Assembly (NCBI GenBank): GCA_963662155.1
Contig: OY759266.1
Location: forward strand, 54,865,510 to 54,929,509
Source: Lamellibrachia columna
Lineage: Eukaryota > Annelida > Polychaeta > Sabellida > Siboglinidae
Reading direction: 5' to 3'
Length of the DNA stretch: 64,000 bases
In this document: positions 36,481-50,800 of the stretch, piece by piece
How positions within the stretch are numbered: position 1 is the first letter of the stretch
Layout of the letters: each line of letters opens with the position of its first letter
Made by a program: the position numbers and the translations under genes
Notes under the pieces: model-generated
What the model saw: only the letters and a program-made list of their open reading frames with translations
What the model was told of the DNA's origin: nothing
Database searches by the model: none

Positions 36481-38615
36481 TAATAAAAAACCCATTCTAG
36501 AGTTAGTTAAACCAATCATGATTATGAAAGCATTATAATAAAATATTTATTACTTTTTAAGAGTTTATTTTTAGACATTTTCATTTAGTAATTTTTGGGT
36601 TATGGAAACTGGTTTGGCAGAAAAATTTTCAATATCTTTTTTACTCAGTAAGACACACTCACCATTTTGGGTAGAAAAATTGCAATTGCACTATGCGATT
36701 AAAAAACCCTATCCGGGTTGGGTGTCTCCCCTTAAATGAGAAGGGTTATAATGCAATCTTTAGAGTGTAGGAAATGATGTAGTTCAGGATTTAAAGTAAA
36801 TGATTTAGATTTAACTAGTAAGACACAAGCACACAAATACAATATTCTCTCTTTTCCCAAGTTGTTTTTCCACAGCAACAGCATGGGATCATCTTAATTC
36901 ATCAACTTTCGTTACGTCCTTCAAAGATAATATGCTGGCTATAGTGCAGATACTTTTGTGTAAAACCAGGCATTAGTCCATTAGCTTGTATACAATGTAT
37001 ATATATATCTTTTAGCCAATCTTGGAATACAAAATGTTTAATTTTCCAACCTGATCATATTTTAAGTGAACAATATTGATTTTAAGACTGCAATAGCCAT
37101 TTGCGGTTTAATTAATGCACTGATTGGTTTGAACTGGCTAAATGTCTGGTGGAAAGTGGGTTCAATTTTGCAAAAGAAGTGTAACAAAATGATACTCACA
37201 TAAAACATTTTTAATTACCTACCATTCTACATTATAGTATGTACAGAACACTATCTGCAAATTTTGCATTTTAGTTTATACACTTGCAGCATCTACATTC
37301 CATAGCTGATTGCTTGTGTTACACAACTACTTGACAGCTTTAAGTTGTCAAAATAACTGTGAACATATGACATACATCAAGAAACGCACACCTCATTAAT
37401 TATGGAGAATGATTAGCTCCACATTCACCAGGTGGCACACCAAGCACCAGTTCAATCTGAAGTCACATCAAATTCTACAAACTCTGCTCACTTTCTGGTA
37501 TATGTGGCTGGTTGGCTAGGAAAATCACTCATATGCCTTATCCAGGCTTATGTTAACATTTTCATGCTTACATCGATACCATTTTGAGCAAGATGTTTAT
37601 CATTCAGACTATTAATATATGAAAAGAAATTGTACAGCAACGACTGCCTTATATGTGTAAATACAAAGTTACTCTACCACCTTAGAACATTTTATTTCAT
37701 AAACCACAGTTTGTTTTCAATTTAATGTAATTCCAAGCAAGATTAGATGGTTTCATCAAGATTAGATGGTTTTAGCCATAAAATCTATATTTTCAAGTTT
37801 TCCAGCCATGAACATTTAAATCACACACAGAACAATCGTGTAAATTCAATGATTTTTCAGAAGCAGTGTCTTCATTCAGAGAATATACAACTGTTTTATA
37901 TTCACAAACAGTTGGTAGTTTTGTTCACCATTTACTATAGTCATCCAGATAGTGTTGGATGCTATCTGTTGAATTACCAGATTCCAAATTGTTCACATCT
38001 GATTTTCATTCAAAAGTGAAACAGGTCAAACACACAAGCATTCTTTATGAGAATGACTGTAACACAATAAAAGGCATTATGTTGTTGCTGTGATAGGAAC
38101 AATAATGCACATTTAGTAACATTTATTTTACACCTTATACTGCAAAGGTTTAATTGGCAACAACTCGAAATGAGTGTGACAAATCCGCAGTCTGAAATTC
38201 ATAAATATTGCAGCAAATGTTACTGCTAACAAGTCCTGAAGACATTATAGCTTGAATGAAAGCCACCCGCATACCATGTGATCATTCAGTTAGGAACAGC
38301 AGCCCTTCTTGCCCAGACACCATCTCTAGCACAGACTTAATTTCTCAGAAATTTACATGTGCAGAATTTACATTTACTGGTACGAATCATTTTGACTTGC
38401 TCTGATTTATGAATCATTTTGACTTGCCCTGATTGTTTATTGTGTTAATTAATTTGTCAGATTCTTTTTCTTTTACTGCTGCTCAATGCTGCTTAATGGA
38501 CTGTGAAAAAATTTACCACAGTCAAAATGCCCCCACACGTTTGAGCGTTCGGCCCTCCACCTATCATTCCAGTGACAACTCGATGAGTCACTGACTCCAT
38601 TCCTGCGATACATAA
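36481..38615. other. Spacer downstream of SEC31, no gene recognised
   Basis: The sequence is AT-rich and its open frames have no recognisable domain. The right part is probably SEC31 3' UTR and flank. Confidence 0.4.
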
Positions 38616-38823
38616 CAGATCTGTGATCGTGGTGTTGTTGAACAGCAGCACCCTACTGGACATAGACCTGGAGCTGCATGGCAGTCTGTAGGAGCATCTT
38701 GACTCCAGGCATGAAGGAGCAGATCTGTGATTGTGGTGTTGTTGAACAGCAGCACCCTACTGGACATAGACCTGGAGCTGCATGGCAGTCTGTAGGAGCA
38801 TCTTGACTCCAGGCATGAAGGAG
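38616..38823. repeat. 104-bp tandem duplication containing the SEC31 stop codon region
   Basis: 38616-38719 and 38720-38823 are nearly identical (visible difference GATCGTGG versus GATTGTGG). The right copy contains the last 22 codons of SEC31 plus its stop at 38757. The left copy is therefore a duplicate of the C-terminal coding end that now lies in the 3' UTR. Confidence 0.95.
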
Positions 38824-41800
38824 CAGATCTCGGAGAAGTTTCCCTGGCTGATCATCTGGGTGTGGTAAGCGAGGCCAGTTTGGTAGTCATACTGTTGGAT
38901 CGCAAGGATGATCTGATGCAGCCCCATGATGACACTTGGTGACAGCTGCCACAGAAACATGCATGACAGTCAGGACATGGTGAATTAGTGACAGGTGAGA
39001 GAGTAACACAAGTCAGAACATGATGACATTTGGTGACAGCTGACATAGCAACACATGACAATCAGGACATGGTAACAGCCGAGTCAGAAACACAAAACAG
39101 TCAGGATATTGTGACATTTGGTGATGGCTGAGACTTGTACACAGTACTACACACACTATAGTCACTGCAGTCAGGGCATGGTGACACTTTATGACAGTTG
39201 ATAAAGGAATACATGACTGAGACTAGAATATTTGCTCAGACTGTTAGAGAACAGGATCCATATTCTACACCTGGTCTATGGGTAACTCTGACTCACCGAC
39301 TGGTCTCGCAACTTGTCATACAGCAGCTCTAACTTCCGTAATACGTCTTCCAACTTCCTCCTGATTTGCTGAAATGCCAGTTAACAAAATATCATTACAC
39401 AAGTCTACTTCAGCTCAACCAAACCAGTGTTATTAACAATGCCTTTAACAATAAAATCTGATATCGTTTCGCAAGTCAGAGATTAAATACATATATTCAA
39501 TTTATACTGTGGTCCTCTAAATCATTACTTAGAGCGCGTTACACTTTGCCCCCAGCAGACCTGTGCATGCAAACACCATTTCAACTTCTACTGAAGCATC
39601 CAGCTATACTTCAATTGCTCCGCCTGAGCTGCTCATTCTTATAATTCCATCACTGGAATCCCATCACTGTCTATTGCCAGGTACAGCTGTACTCATTTAT
39701 ACAGCCGAGTGAACTGGACAACAAAACAGCAGCAACAGATTCCTCAGGGTTCGATTTTAGGACCACTACTATTTGTCTTATATATAAATGACTTACCAGA
39801 ACTAACAAACTCTGATACATTTTTATTTGCAGATGATATCAAGATATTTAGAACTATTACGGATAAAAATGACCAGGACATCTTATAACACGACCTAAAC
39901 ATCTTACAGCAGTGGTTATTAAAATTCCATCCTGATAAATGTAAACATATGACTACTGGTAAAAATAACGTTGGAGCAATCAAATATTCTACGACATCAA
40001 ATTCCACTATACATCTGATCGACAAAATTTAAAAACAAGGATTTAGGGGTCACCGTAGACACAAAGCTGTCCTTTGAAGATCACATTAACCAAGTGGTAA
40101 ATAAAGTAACAAAGATGACAAAAATAATTCGCAGAACTTTCCAATTTCTAGATAAAGATACGTTCTTGCAATGTATAAAACAATGGTAAGAATGAATCTT
40201 GTCTACGCCATATCAGTATGGTACCCTTACAAAAAAAAAAAATATTTGCAACAGAAAATGTCCAAAGAGCTACTAAAGAATTACCAGGGATGAGTAACCT
40301 CACCTATACAGAAAGACTAAACAAACTGAAACTACCCTCACTAGCTTATAGACGTTTACGAGGTGATATGATTGAAGTTTTTTAAATTATCCACAATATA
40401 TATGACAACGAATCCTCACCTAAACTTGTAAAATGGGATGAAACATCTTTCAGGACAGGGAACAGAGGCCACACACTAAAATTGTTCACTCAAACAGCAA
40501 ACATAAATATAAGGAAAAATGCTTTCCCACTCAGAGCCTTGGAACTCCCTCCCCGAAATGGTCGTACAGGCAAAATCCATAAATTCTGGTCAAATCAGGC
40601 AATTTTATACAACTTTGAAGCATGTTTAAAAACTGGAACCGGAACTCTCAAACTATTTCTACAGAATGACGAAGATCTAATGAATGGGGAGCCAAGAATC
40701 CTGCGATCAGAAATATCCTAAGGTATCTTTAAGGTAATAGGATTTAATCACTACACTGCTGTGCCCCAATATATATGAGAAAACCGCACATCTGCAGTGC
40801 CCCAGGTGTTTCTATTGTGAGTTTCTAGGGCAGAAGAGAGCCTACCGGGTTGTTGGTCGTGTTTAGGCACTGATTAACAACTTTGTTGAAGACTTCCTCC
40901 AACACTTGGTGTTCAGGGGGAACTGGAGGCTTCACCACTGACTTTGGTGGTGCTGGGCTTGGCGCTGCCACCTGCTGGAAAGTACAAAATAACAATGACA
41001 ACGGTATGATTATTGCTATTAATGTGCAATAAAAAAAAAAATTCATGATAATGTCTGTTTTTTAAATATTCACCATGAAACTGGTCCTAAATTTATGTCA
41101 CTCATTCACCAAATATTTTTTTTCCCATTAACACTACATGGATTATAAAGCTTCTCGTTTTCTCTTCCTACTGTAGTAACATTAGCCTATTTTCAATACC
41201 AAAACTGTGATAATAGTAATGCAGTAGGAACACTGGTCTCTTCACCCAGACGTGTAAAACCACCATTAGACGCCTTGGCAATTTCTTTCAGTTCTCGTCT
41301 CAGTTTGCTAAGCTACATAAATGAGTACGTGGCTCTTGCTACCAAGAGGTTATTTTGTGATACACTAGTCTAATTTTTTCACCCATTTGTACAGTAAAAA
41401 ATTATACAAGACAAGAAAATCCAGGGAAACAATGTGAATTCATTTGAACCTTTTGACTGACCTAGTGCCAGTGAAACGTGTACCTGTTGTGGTTGTTGTT
41501 GTTGCTGTTGTTGCTGGTAGGCCTGGGGGTTGTACACCTGGTTGGTGCCATAGTTGGTTGTGTCAGGGGGCGTCTGCTCTGTCGGCACACCAAATACGGG
41601 TTGTGTGATAGGTGCTGGCGCCTCATACTTGATCTCCTGCAAGGAGGGAACACAGAACATCAGCTCAAACACATTCTAGTGATTCCAAAATTGATGATGA
41701 TAATAATATGTGGTCTTACTCCATTATCACAGCAAGTTTCTGTCAGCAGCTAATGTAGTGCCCGTATACAGTAGCTAATGTAGTGCCCGTATACAGCAGC

Positions 41801-44800
41801 TAATGTAGTCCCGTATACAGCAGCTAATGTAGCACCCGTATACAGTAGCTAATGCAGTGCCCGTATACAGCAGCTAATGTAGTGCCCGTATACAGTAGCT
41901 AATGTAGCACCCGTATACAGTAGCTAATGTAGTGCCCATATACAGTAGCTAATGTAACGCCTGCATACAGCAACTAATGTAGTGCCCGTATACAGTAGCT
42001 AATGTAGTGCCCGTATACAGTAGCTAATGTAGTGCCCGTATACAGTAGCTAATGTAACGCCTGCATACAGCAACTAATGTAGTGCCCGTATACAGTAGCT
42101 AATGTAGTGCCCGTATACAGTAGGTAATGTAGTGCCCGTATACAGCAGCTAATGTAGCACCTGTATACAGCAGCTAATGTAGTGCCCGTATACAGTAGCT
42201 AATGTAGCACCCGTATACAGTAGCTAATGTAGTGCCTGTATACCGCAGCTAATGTAGTGCCCGTATACAGTAGCTAATGTAGCACCCACATACAGCAGTT
42301 AATATAGTGCCCGTATACAGTAGCTAATGTAGCGCACGTATACAGCAGCTAATGTAGCACCCGCATACAGCAGCTAATGTAGTGCCCGTATACAGTAGCT
42401 AATGTAGCACCTGTATACAGTAGCTAATGTAGTGCCCATATACAACAGCTAATGTAGTGTCCGTATACAGTAGCTAATGTAGCACCCGTATACAGTAGCT
42501 AATGTAGTGCCTGTATAGAGCAGCTAATGTAGTGCCCGTATAGAGTAGCTAATGTAGCGCCCGCATACAGCAGCTAATGTAGTGCCTGTATACAGTAGCT
42601 AATGTAGTGCCGTATACAGCAGCTAATGTAGTGCCCGTATACAGTAGCTAATGTAGCGCCTGTATACAGTAGCTAATGTAGTGCCCGTATACAGCAGCTA
42701 ATGTAGTGCCCGTATACAGTAGCTAATGTAGTGCCCCATATACAGCAGCTAATGTAGTGCCCGCATACAGCAGCTAATGTAGTGCCCGTATACTGTAGCT
42801 AATGTAGTGTCCGTATACAGTAGCTAATGTAGTGCCCGCATACAGCAGCTAATATAGTGCCCATATTTCCCTTTTACTGGCAGACACAAGACAGAAGGGA
42901 CTAGTGTATCATCTGAAAGAAACAGGCAAATTGGGGTGAACGACACTGCCGAAGTTTTGAAATGGCAGTGGGTGGGCTCAAACCCCGGTCCTCATAAGTG
43001 GGCCAAACCCCGGTCCTCATAGGTGGGCTCAAAACCCGGTCCTCGTAGGTGGGCTCAAACCCCGGTCCTCATGATTGACAGTCTGTGTACGTTAACCACC
43101 AAGCTACACAATAATACTTACACTACTAGAGATAACCATGCGTAATTAATAAAACTGATGATAATGACATTGACACTGAATCACTGATACACATCTGGTA
43201 ACATAAACCCTAGTGATTCCTTGAAGGAATAACTTGCAGAGCATTCAGCAAACATACCTTCTTCTTTTCTTTTAAAATTGGTGGGTCATTCCATGATGAG
43301 GACGGTTTGTTTTCTTGATACGAAGGCACGGCTGGGCCATTGGATGCAGCTGCAGAGGCGTATGGGTTGCTTGGGGCCGCTGACGGGGCATACAGGCCAC
43401 CTTCAAGAGACAAGATTAAGCCATGAGATGAAGGGTATGCAGGAGAACTAACAGGACATTGACCTGTAATAACAAGCACCAGTAATCATGAAATGCAACA
43501 TTGCTAAGATGTTGTACAAACTACCTGCTGTTGATGTTACAGAGATGAGTGGGTTTATGCCATGTCTTCTTCACCAGTAATCTTTCACAGAGCAGTCAAG
43601 AGCGATGGTGGTAAAAATTGGCTGTCAATTCTCCTGTGTTAGATAAAACATGTTAAGTACAACATGCATGGTGTCCACATTCAACTGTCTATTCTCCTGT
43701 GTTAGATAAAACAGAAACAGGAATGATCTCTGGAAGCACAAACTGTCAATTAGAAACAATACAGCTGTTTACTTCACTTGGCACCAAATAGCTGTAATGG
43801 ACAGGAAAGGCTCCTAGGAACATCAAAGTACAGATTACAAGTATGATAAACAACAGTCAGTGTCATCATCTTGTTGCTAAACAACAACAACACAACTTGT
43901 ACGACAGCCACACCAGCAATACGAAAACATCTTCAGGATGAGTGCGAAAACAGTGTCAAATAACGACAGTAATTTGAGGACACAAAGGGATGATTAAAAA
44001 AAAACGCCATGAAATCATATATCTTGTCTAATGAGAATGTAACATTACAATCTCAGCTGCTTACTTCTCTGAGATTCCGACTCCGTACAAAACTGACTAT
44101 GTCTTCTACCTTGTGACGCATCATATCCCATTACGCCTACAATAGATAAATATTTGTACACACACTAAAGTTTATGATATAATAACCACTCAATTGTAAG
44201 GGCTGACATAATATTAGTACATGGTGGCATGCATGCATACCACAAGGTTAGTAAATAAAACGTTTTTGTCAAAACCTTGAGACACTGCATTATTTACCTG
44301 TAAAAATTCATATAAACAATTATACATTAATAAAAGCAGCTATATGAGTTATGTAAATTACAGATGACAGCTCTGGGAGTATAACAAATAATTGTGAGAG
44401 TATCAAAGCAATTTCAGTATTAACCTGACAGAGATTCATCATCTACGTGCGGAATATTCCATCTGCCAGTACCTGGGTACAGAAACAGCAATCCATTCAT
44501 TTCAGTCACTGAAGTTTACACAGAAATCAAATATATTGAATTGTAAAATAGCTACACCAACAGAAGTACACACTAGCTAGATTTGTTCATAGCAACTTAT
44601 TTCATTTTTGATAATTACACAGATGACATAAACAAAAAAATCTTTCCAGATTGACTAACGAATGAAATGTGCCTTACTTGTGCTTAGCCAAAATATAAAA
44701 CACTAAACGTTACATCCCAAATTGTTTACCGAGTACATTAGAGATGGTAAACTTCCTAGAAAGTAAACACTCAAAGGTGTGCAGAGACAGGCTTCCTACA

Positions 44801-47800
44801 CACACGAAAGGGAAAGATGTGTGTTGAGATAAAGGCTGCTAATCAAAGAACATCAGACAACATAAACGTGGCAATTAATGTAGCAGAACCCACACAAACA
44901 CTTTGTTATATATTAAGCAGCCTGACATCTACTGATTTCAACCAAATTTTCACTCACTAGTTTGACCTGCATTTAAGGGATAATAGGGATAATACTTGTG
45001 TATACACTACCATGAATCGGTAAAGATTGATGTTAAAAAATACTTCTTTACACAAATTTATTACAATATTAAAGCAAGTAGTTATCAGCATGTAAGCACA
45101 TAACACTCTGTGACATTCACACTGTACTGTCATCATGGAACTGCTGTTATGTGACGACCACAAACATGGTCACATGACACTGGAGTCTGATACTGAAGTG
45201 ATCGAAAGGGTCTGTTGAACATAACATGAGATTGTGAAAGTATTTTACTTTAAAGAGGAGGAAGTTGTTTAAGTAACTGGTTACAGTTGTGATTCAAGTA
45301 ACTGGTTACAGTTGTGATTCAAGTAACTGGTTACAGTTGTGATTCAAGTAACTGGTACAGTTGTGATTCAAGTAACTGGTTACACTTGTGATTCAAGAAG
45401 CTCAACAACATAAACTTTTGAGTTTTTTGCTTTAGATCGAAACATATATGGATATGAATTCTTCACTGCAGCTACGTTCTAAAGTCCTTGCTTTCCTTTA
45501 TATCTGATAAAACTCTAACAAATGACAATATGCAAATCATTAACAAGTTCAACACGTCTGAAATAAAACAAGAACAAAGTGTAAGAGGTGTGGGTAGTGT
45601 CGGTGCCTGGAATGAGAGAAAGTGTGAGATGAGGGATCGAAGGTCTGGTAGACGGACAGACAGCAGCCACACGAGGAGATAGCTACATAAACACAACATC
45701 AACAGTGAACATGCAATGGAGTACTGCCACGATTCTCGTCCTGTCGATGCAGCAACAGGCGCAGTTTACTGATGCTTGATGTGGACGAGTTCAGCAGATC
45801 ATCATCGCTGTCAACATCGCTGTCTACAACAGCCGCAAACTCAACATGACAGTCAATCTTGAGTGACAGCTGTCTGTGGAAGTCAATTTAAACTGGGCAA
45901 TATAATTAATCATGTGCACACATGTACAGTTTATCACACACATATGCATGTACATAATCAATGACACTGATCACATAAGATAACATTAAGTCTGTTCACA
46001 AGGTCAACCATAGCACAACAAGGAATACAAGTCAACCGGGCATAAAAAAAACACGTTGGAGCTGGCATCTGATCTGATGAGGTGACACTGACTGTGTGTG
46101 ACTGGTTTCAAATTTAAGATAATAAATAATAATAATGTGTGGTCACATATAGCACTGGTATGTGCCTAGACAACATGTTTATGTCGCTTCTCCATTATCG
46201 GAGCAAGTGATTTGGCTGCAGATCAAGACCACTGCCTCCGACTCTGCAACAGGTTTTTTCCCAGTGTGGGATCTTTTATTCCCCAGACACAAACACCAGA
46301 CAGAAAGGACTACTTCTGTTGTGGGAACAGTATTCATCATCATTGGAAATAAATACAATTTACCAAAATATTTACAGATGGTATAAACACGCCATGCAAT
46401 GAGTGAGTTTAACTTCCTATGGGTACGCCAGTAACTGTCTGCGAGGAGTGGGAGAGCTACCTACCAGAAGACATAGGCTGTAGCCCAACTGTTGCACCGG
46501 TTTGATCGTACATCTGAGCTGGCTGCGAGGTGGTTGACTGGCCGCCACTAAAAACACACAACTCCAGCTACAAACCTTTAAACTACTGCGATGATGACAT
46601 AACATATCAGGCTATGCACATTTGACAATACAATTATCATATCTGAACAACAGTGCTGTGACTATTCAAAATGCACTGATTTTAATTTTGAACTTTCTAT
46701 AGTACAGTAGAGGAGTGGCTAATTCAGTCGCATCAATGGCATTGATAGAGCAATCCAATTTTGAGGTCTGCATTCACACATTGGCAACTATAATGAATGG
46801 GACCTTCAAAAGGCCAGATGTAATAAAAAAGAAGAAGAAAAAATAACAATTAGTTTTCAGTTGATGGCAGCTGATATTATGATGGTTGCAGTGAACAGAT
46901 TCACTAGTTTGCCCATTTCAGTATGACAGGCTGCTATACCAGCCACACGGTCTGTGACACTATAGCATGACAGGCTGCTATATAAGCCACACGGTCTGTG
47001 ACACTGGCATGACAGGCTGCTATACACGCCACGCAGTCTGTGACACTATGACACAACAGGCTGCTATTCCAGCCACCCGGTCTGTTATGCTACGCTACGA
47101 CAGGCTGATATAGCAACATTGGTGGTGTCTGCTATTAAAATTGTTTTCACTCACAATCAATTTTTTTTTAGATTTGCGCAGTTCTCCAATTGATTGCCAA
47201 AATTTATGACAGCAGCAATGGTGGACGATACCACTTCTGGTGGCCATGGCAATTTACCACGTTATATCTTACTTAGACAGACTGTTTTACAGGTTTAGTG
47301 ATGGATTTTTGTTGTAGGTTTGTGACAACCGAAATAACGACAATGTAAAAGTTAACGACGGTGGAAAACTTGATACTAACAATGCCAGTATATTCGATTG
47401 CTACTTTGATGAGATTAATTGACGTAATTCTTGGATTGATGGTTACCATAATGACAATAACTAAAATTATCTGGCTTGTTTTATGTGTTGATTACTCTAC
47501 TTTCAGAATATATATATGTATGGTGTTCCTATTCATAAAATACATTGTTGCTGCTCAAATCTTGATTTGAAGTGAAGTAGAAGATTTTCTAACAAAGTCA
47601 CTGGGAATGCGATATTCAGTGGTTACAACATATGAGAGCCACAGCACTGAAATGGTTAAAACCAGTCATAGTACAATTTTCAAATACCTATCAAAGTTCC
47701 CTATGGAATACCCTCTTCAACTCTGTTTCAAGCTACATCATCACTACTGATGTTTGTACCACACACAGCTGCTGAACACAGCAGGACTGAACAACAAAAC

Positions 47801-50800
47801 AGCGACTCTACCAACCTGTAAGAGTTTGGGGTGTAGCCGGGCTGTGAGTAAGGGGTGGAGTACGGGTCATAGGGTGCTGTGGTCTGGGGGTACGAGGGGT
47901 ATTTGTGCCCCAGTGGACCTATAAACCGAACAAACACAGGATTGTCAGAGCACATATCATCTAGAAAACACATTACTGAACAAATGTCATATTGGAATGT
48001 ACACGCACACGCCCGCACGCACAGACACTTGCCATCATTAACCACGTTTTTTCATAAATTTTCATGAATTGTATTGTGAATTAGCAGTGTGGAATAGTAA
48101 CTAGAAAGATATTCACCAGGGATTGGGGAATGGAAAATACTAGGAATCCTCCAAAATATTAATCATATATGGAATCACACATATAAAGGCAAAAGGTAAG
48201 CTTTTATATAGCATGATATTCAGTCTGCAGGACCACTCAAAACGCTTTACACTTCACCCCCTAGCAGACCTGTTCATTCCAATACCAACTTTGACTTCTC
48301 TGGAAAACATTCAGCATTTTGCGTTTTGTCACAGCCATAAGTCTACAAGGGATTTCACCAGAATGACAACATCGGTTCCCCTCTGGCTGTCTTCTATCAA
48401 GCACACTTGTACACTCACCTCTGGCTCTGCCACTGCTTGTGGTCACTGGTGTGTGACCGTAGCTGGCTGCAGACACAGCTGGTTGCTGGTTGCTGAAGGT
48501 GGGGACAGTTGGCCCCATGCTTTGTCCGGTGTACTGGTTCGGGTTATAGTAGGTCGAGCTTGACGTCGTAGTTGTCTCAAAAGTACTGTTTGCTTGTGTC
48601 TACAATGGACACTAACTGGTGAGGGTTCATCAGTGGCTCAAATCAGCTAATATATTCTCTTAGTCTACTTAACTTAAACATGAATTATATTTGAGTGAAA
48701 CTGACTATACTTTAGTAAGTTACTGGCAGAGAGAGTTGTTTAGGTGTCTAACACCTTCCATCGTTTTATCATCAGCATGATGCCCAATTACAATTGGCCA
48801 CAGAAATATCCCTCACCTGGTAGAACTGATTTGACATCGGCTGTTGCTGCTGCTGTTGCTGTTGTTGTTGTTGTTGTTGTAACTGTTGCTGTGGTTGTCG
48901 AGGAGCAGCTGCTGGCACCCCCTGCTGTGGAAGGCTGGCTTTCTCCGGCTGCACATTGACCACCTGGAATGGCTTGGGTGGTGGCGCCACTGTAGCCTGC
49001 TGGCTGAGTGCGTAGAAGAGACGATCTCGTAGGAGAGCCAGCGATATCTAATGAGGGAAAAAATCACACATCAGGTTTCACATTCACAGTACAATTCTAC
49101 AAGAAATATGAGCAAGTCTGAAGAATTAAGATGATTAAGAGACAACACAAATGAATCTAAGAGACATAATTCTGTAACTGCAACAATTCTGTAACTGCAA
49201 CAAGTTGTGCCTTTGTATTTTATAATTGTGCACAGGCTAAAATTCCGTCGGATCAGGTTGGTTTATTGGTACAAGACTGAACACAACCAACTTATTACCC
49301 AAGATACTTTTACAGATATTAGGCCTATATTTTCAGCAGGCAATGGTGCACAACATAAAGTCAACAAAGATTATTTCTTGTATCTGGTCTGGGTTTGTCG
49401 GCAACTCATCTGCATTAGCATCACAATAAAATGGGTTAATACAGGCTTTCGTGTTTCAAGCATAAGCTAAAGAGTATGACACCACTGTCTATAAAACCCA
49501 TTAGGTCACTTATTCGGTACGTAATAATTAACCACTAATTGAGAAATTCAGTTGTAGTTCTGTGTTCTGAAAATGTAACATGTATTCTGATAATTCAACA
49601 TACAGCCACAACAATAAAATTTGAATAAACTATGATATACAAATTCACAGACATGACAGACAAGATAAATCTTAGTATACAACAACAACTGGCAACATGT
49701 GTTAATGCTAGTAGTGTGAATATGTTTAAAAATAGAATTGACAGATACTTCATAAGGGCGGGCTACACATAGATGAGAAAATTGTTGGACTCTCGATAAG
49801 CCAATGGCTTCCTTGTCCACTTGCCATCTGGAACTTGTTTGGGATGGCAATCTTGTTAACGGGAGACTCGGGTCGGATTTGACGGATTTTTTACAATAAA
49901 ATGAATTTCGAGTTGTTGCTATTTCCGTGTATAAATATTATTCAACTTGCCATTCATGTAAGTTGCACTGTCGAAATAAACACGTTTCTGTCATAAAACG
50001 TGTCTTTTGTATGATGCCTATCATTGCTAAGTCTTTGTTTATATCAAATGAACCGAGACTAATGGGACATTAGGTGATATTCCGCGAGCCATTGCATGCC
50101 GGAAAACGCTGCCATTCCAACATGGCGCATATCACGGGAAAGCCCCATTTTCGCTCTGTATGATGGTACAAACAGTTTTAAAATGTGCCCGGAGGTATCC
50201 GAGTAATTCCGACTATAAATGACCGCCTCTGAACCATCTCGGTGACAAAGGAATGGGGAATGCCACGACGATTCGCCGCACATCACCACGTGATGTCGGA
50301 TTCCCTCAAATCAAGCGCTCTAATTGGTTGTAATACTAATTTCCATCCTCTGACGTCAGCTTGAAATACCAGCTACGTTCGATTCGATCGACTTTTTTAT
50401 CCCATGAGTTTCGTTCATTTATATCGCTTTGTAAAACGACATTATGCCGTTTGGTCGAAAGCGAGTGGGCGGTTACGGTACTGGGAGGCAGCGAAAGTTT
50501 GCATCGTTGCAGTTAGCGCGTGATGCGAAGGCATCGAGGGTTGAATTCGCCAATGAACCTGCGGCTGCGGCGACAACTTCGTCTTCTTCGACCATCACCG
50601 TCCGTGGTGCCAGCGAGAATGGCACGCAGTGTAAGTTTAATTCTGATATTTTATATGTTCACTTGCGTTTTATCCAAACATCGCCTTTGTGGCATAACTA
50701 TTACTGTATAAACGATTTGACGCTGATCTAGTTCATGCTGTTGATGTTCGTGGTTGTGTTGACATTCAGGCCCAGGGGCCATCCAGGCACATCAGAAGCA

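Noticed and set aside
41742..42862. CRISPR-like array
   Set aside because: Units are head-to-tail without unique spacers and lie in a eukaryotic intron; it is a minisatellite.
42973..43110. tRNA gene suggested by A-box and B-box-like motifs
   Set aside because: No cloverleaf can be drawn with a proper acceptor stem, and the motifs continue into a SINE body; called a tRNA-derived SINE.
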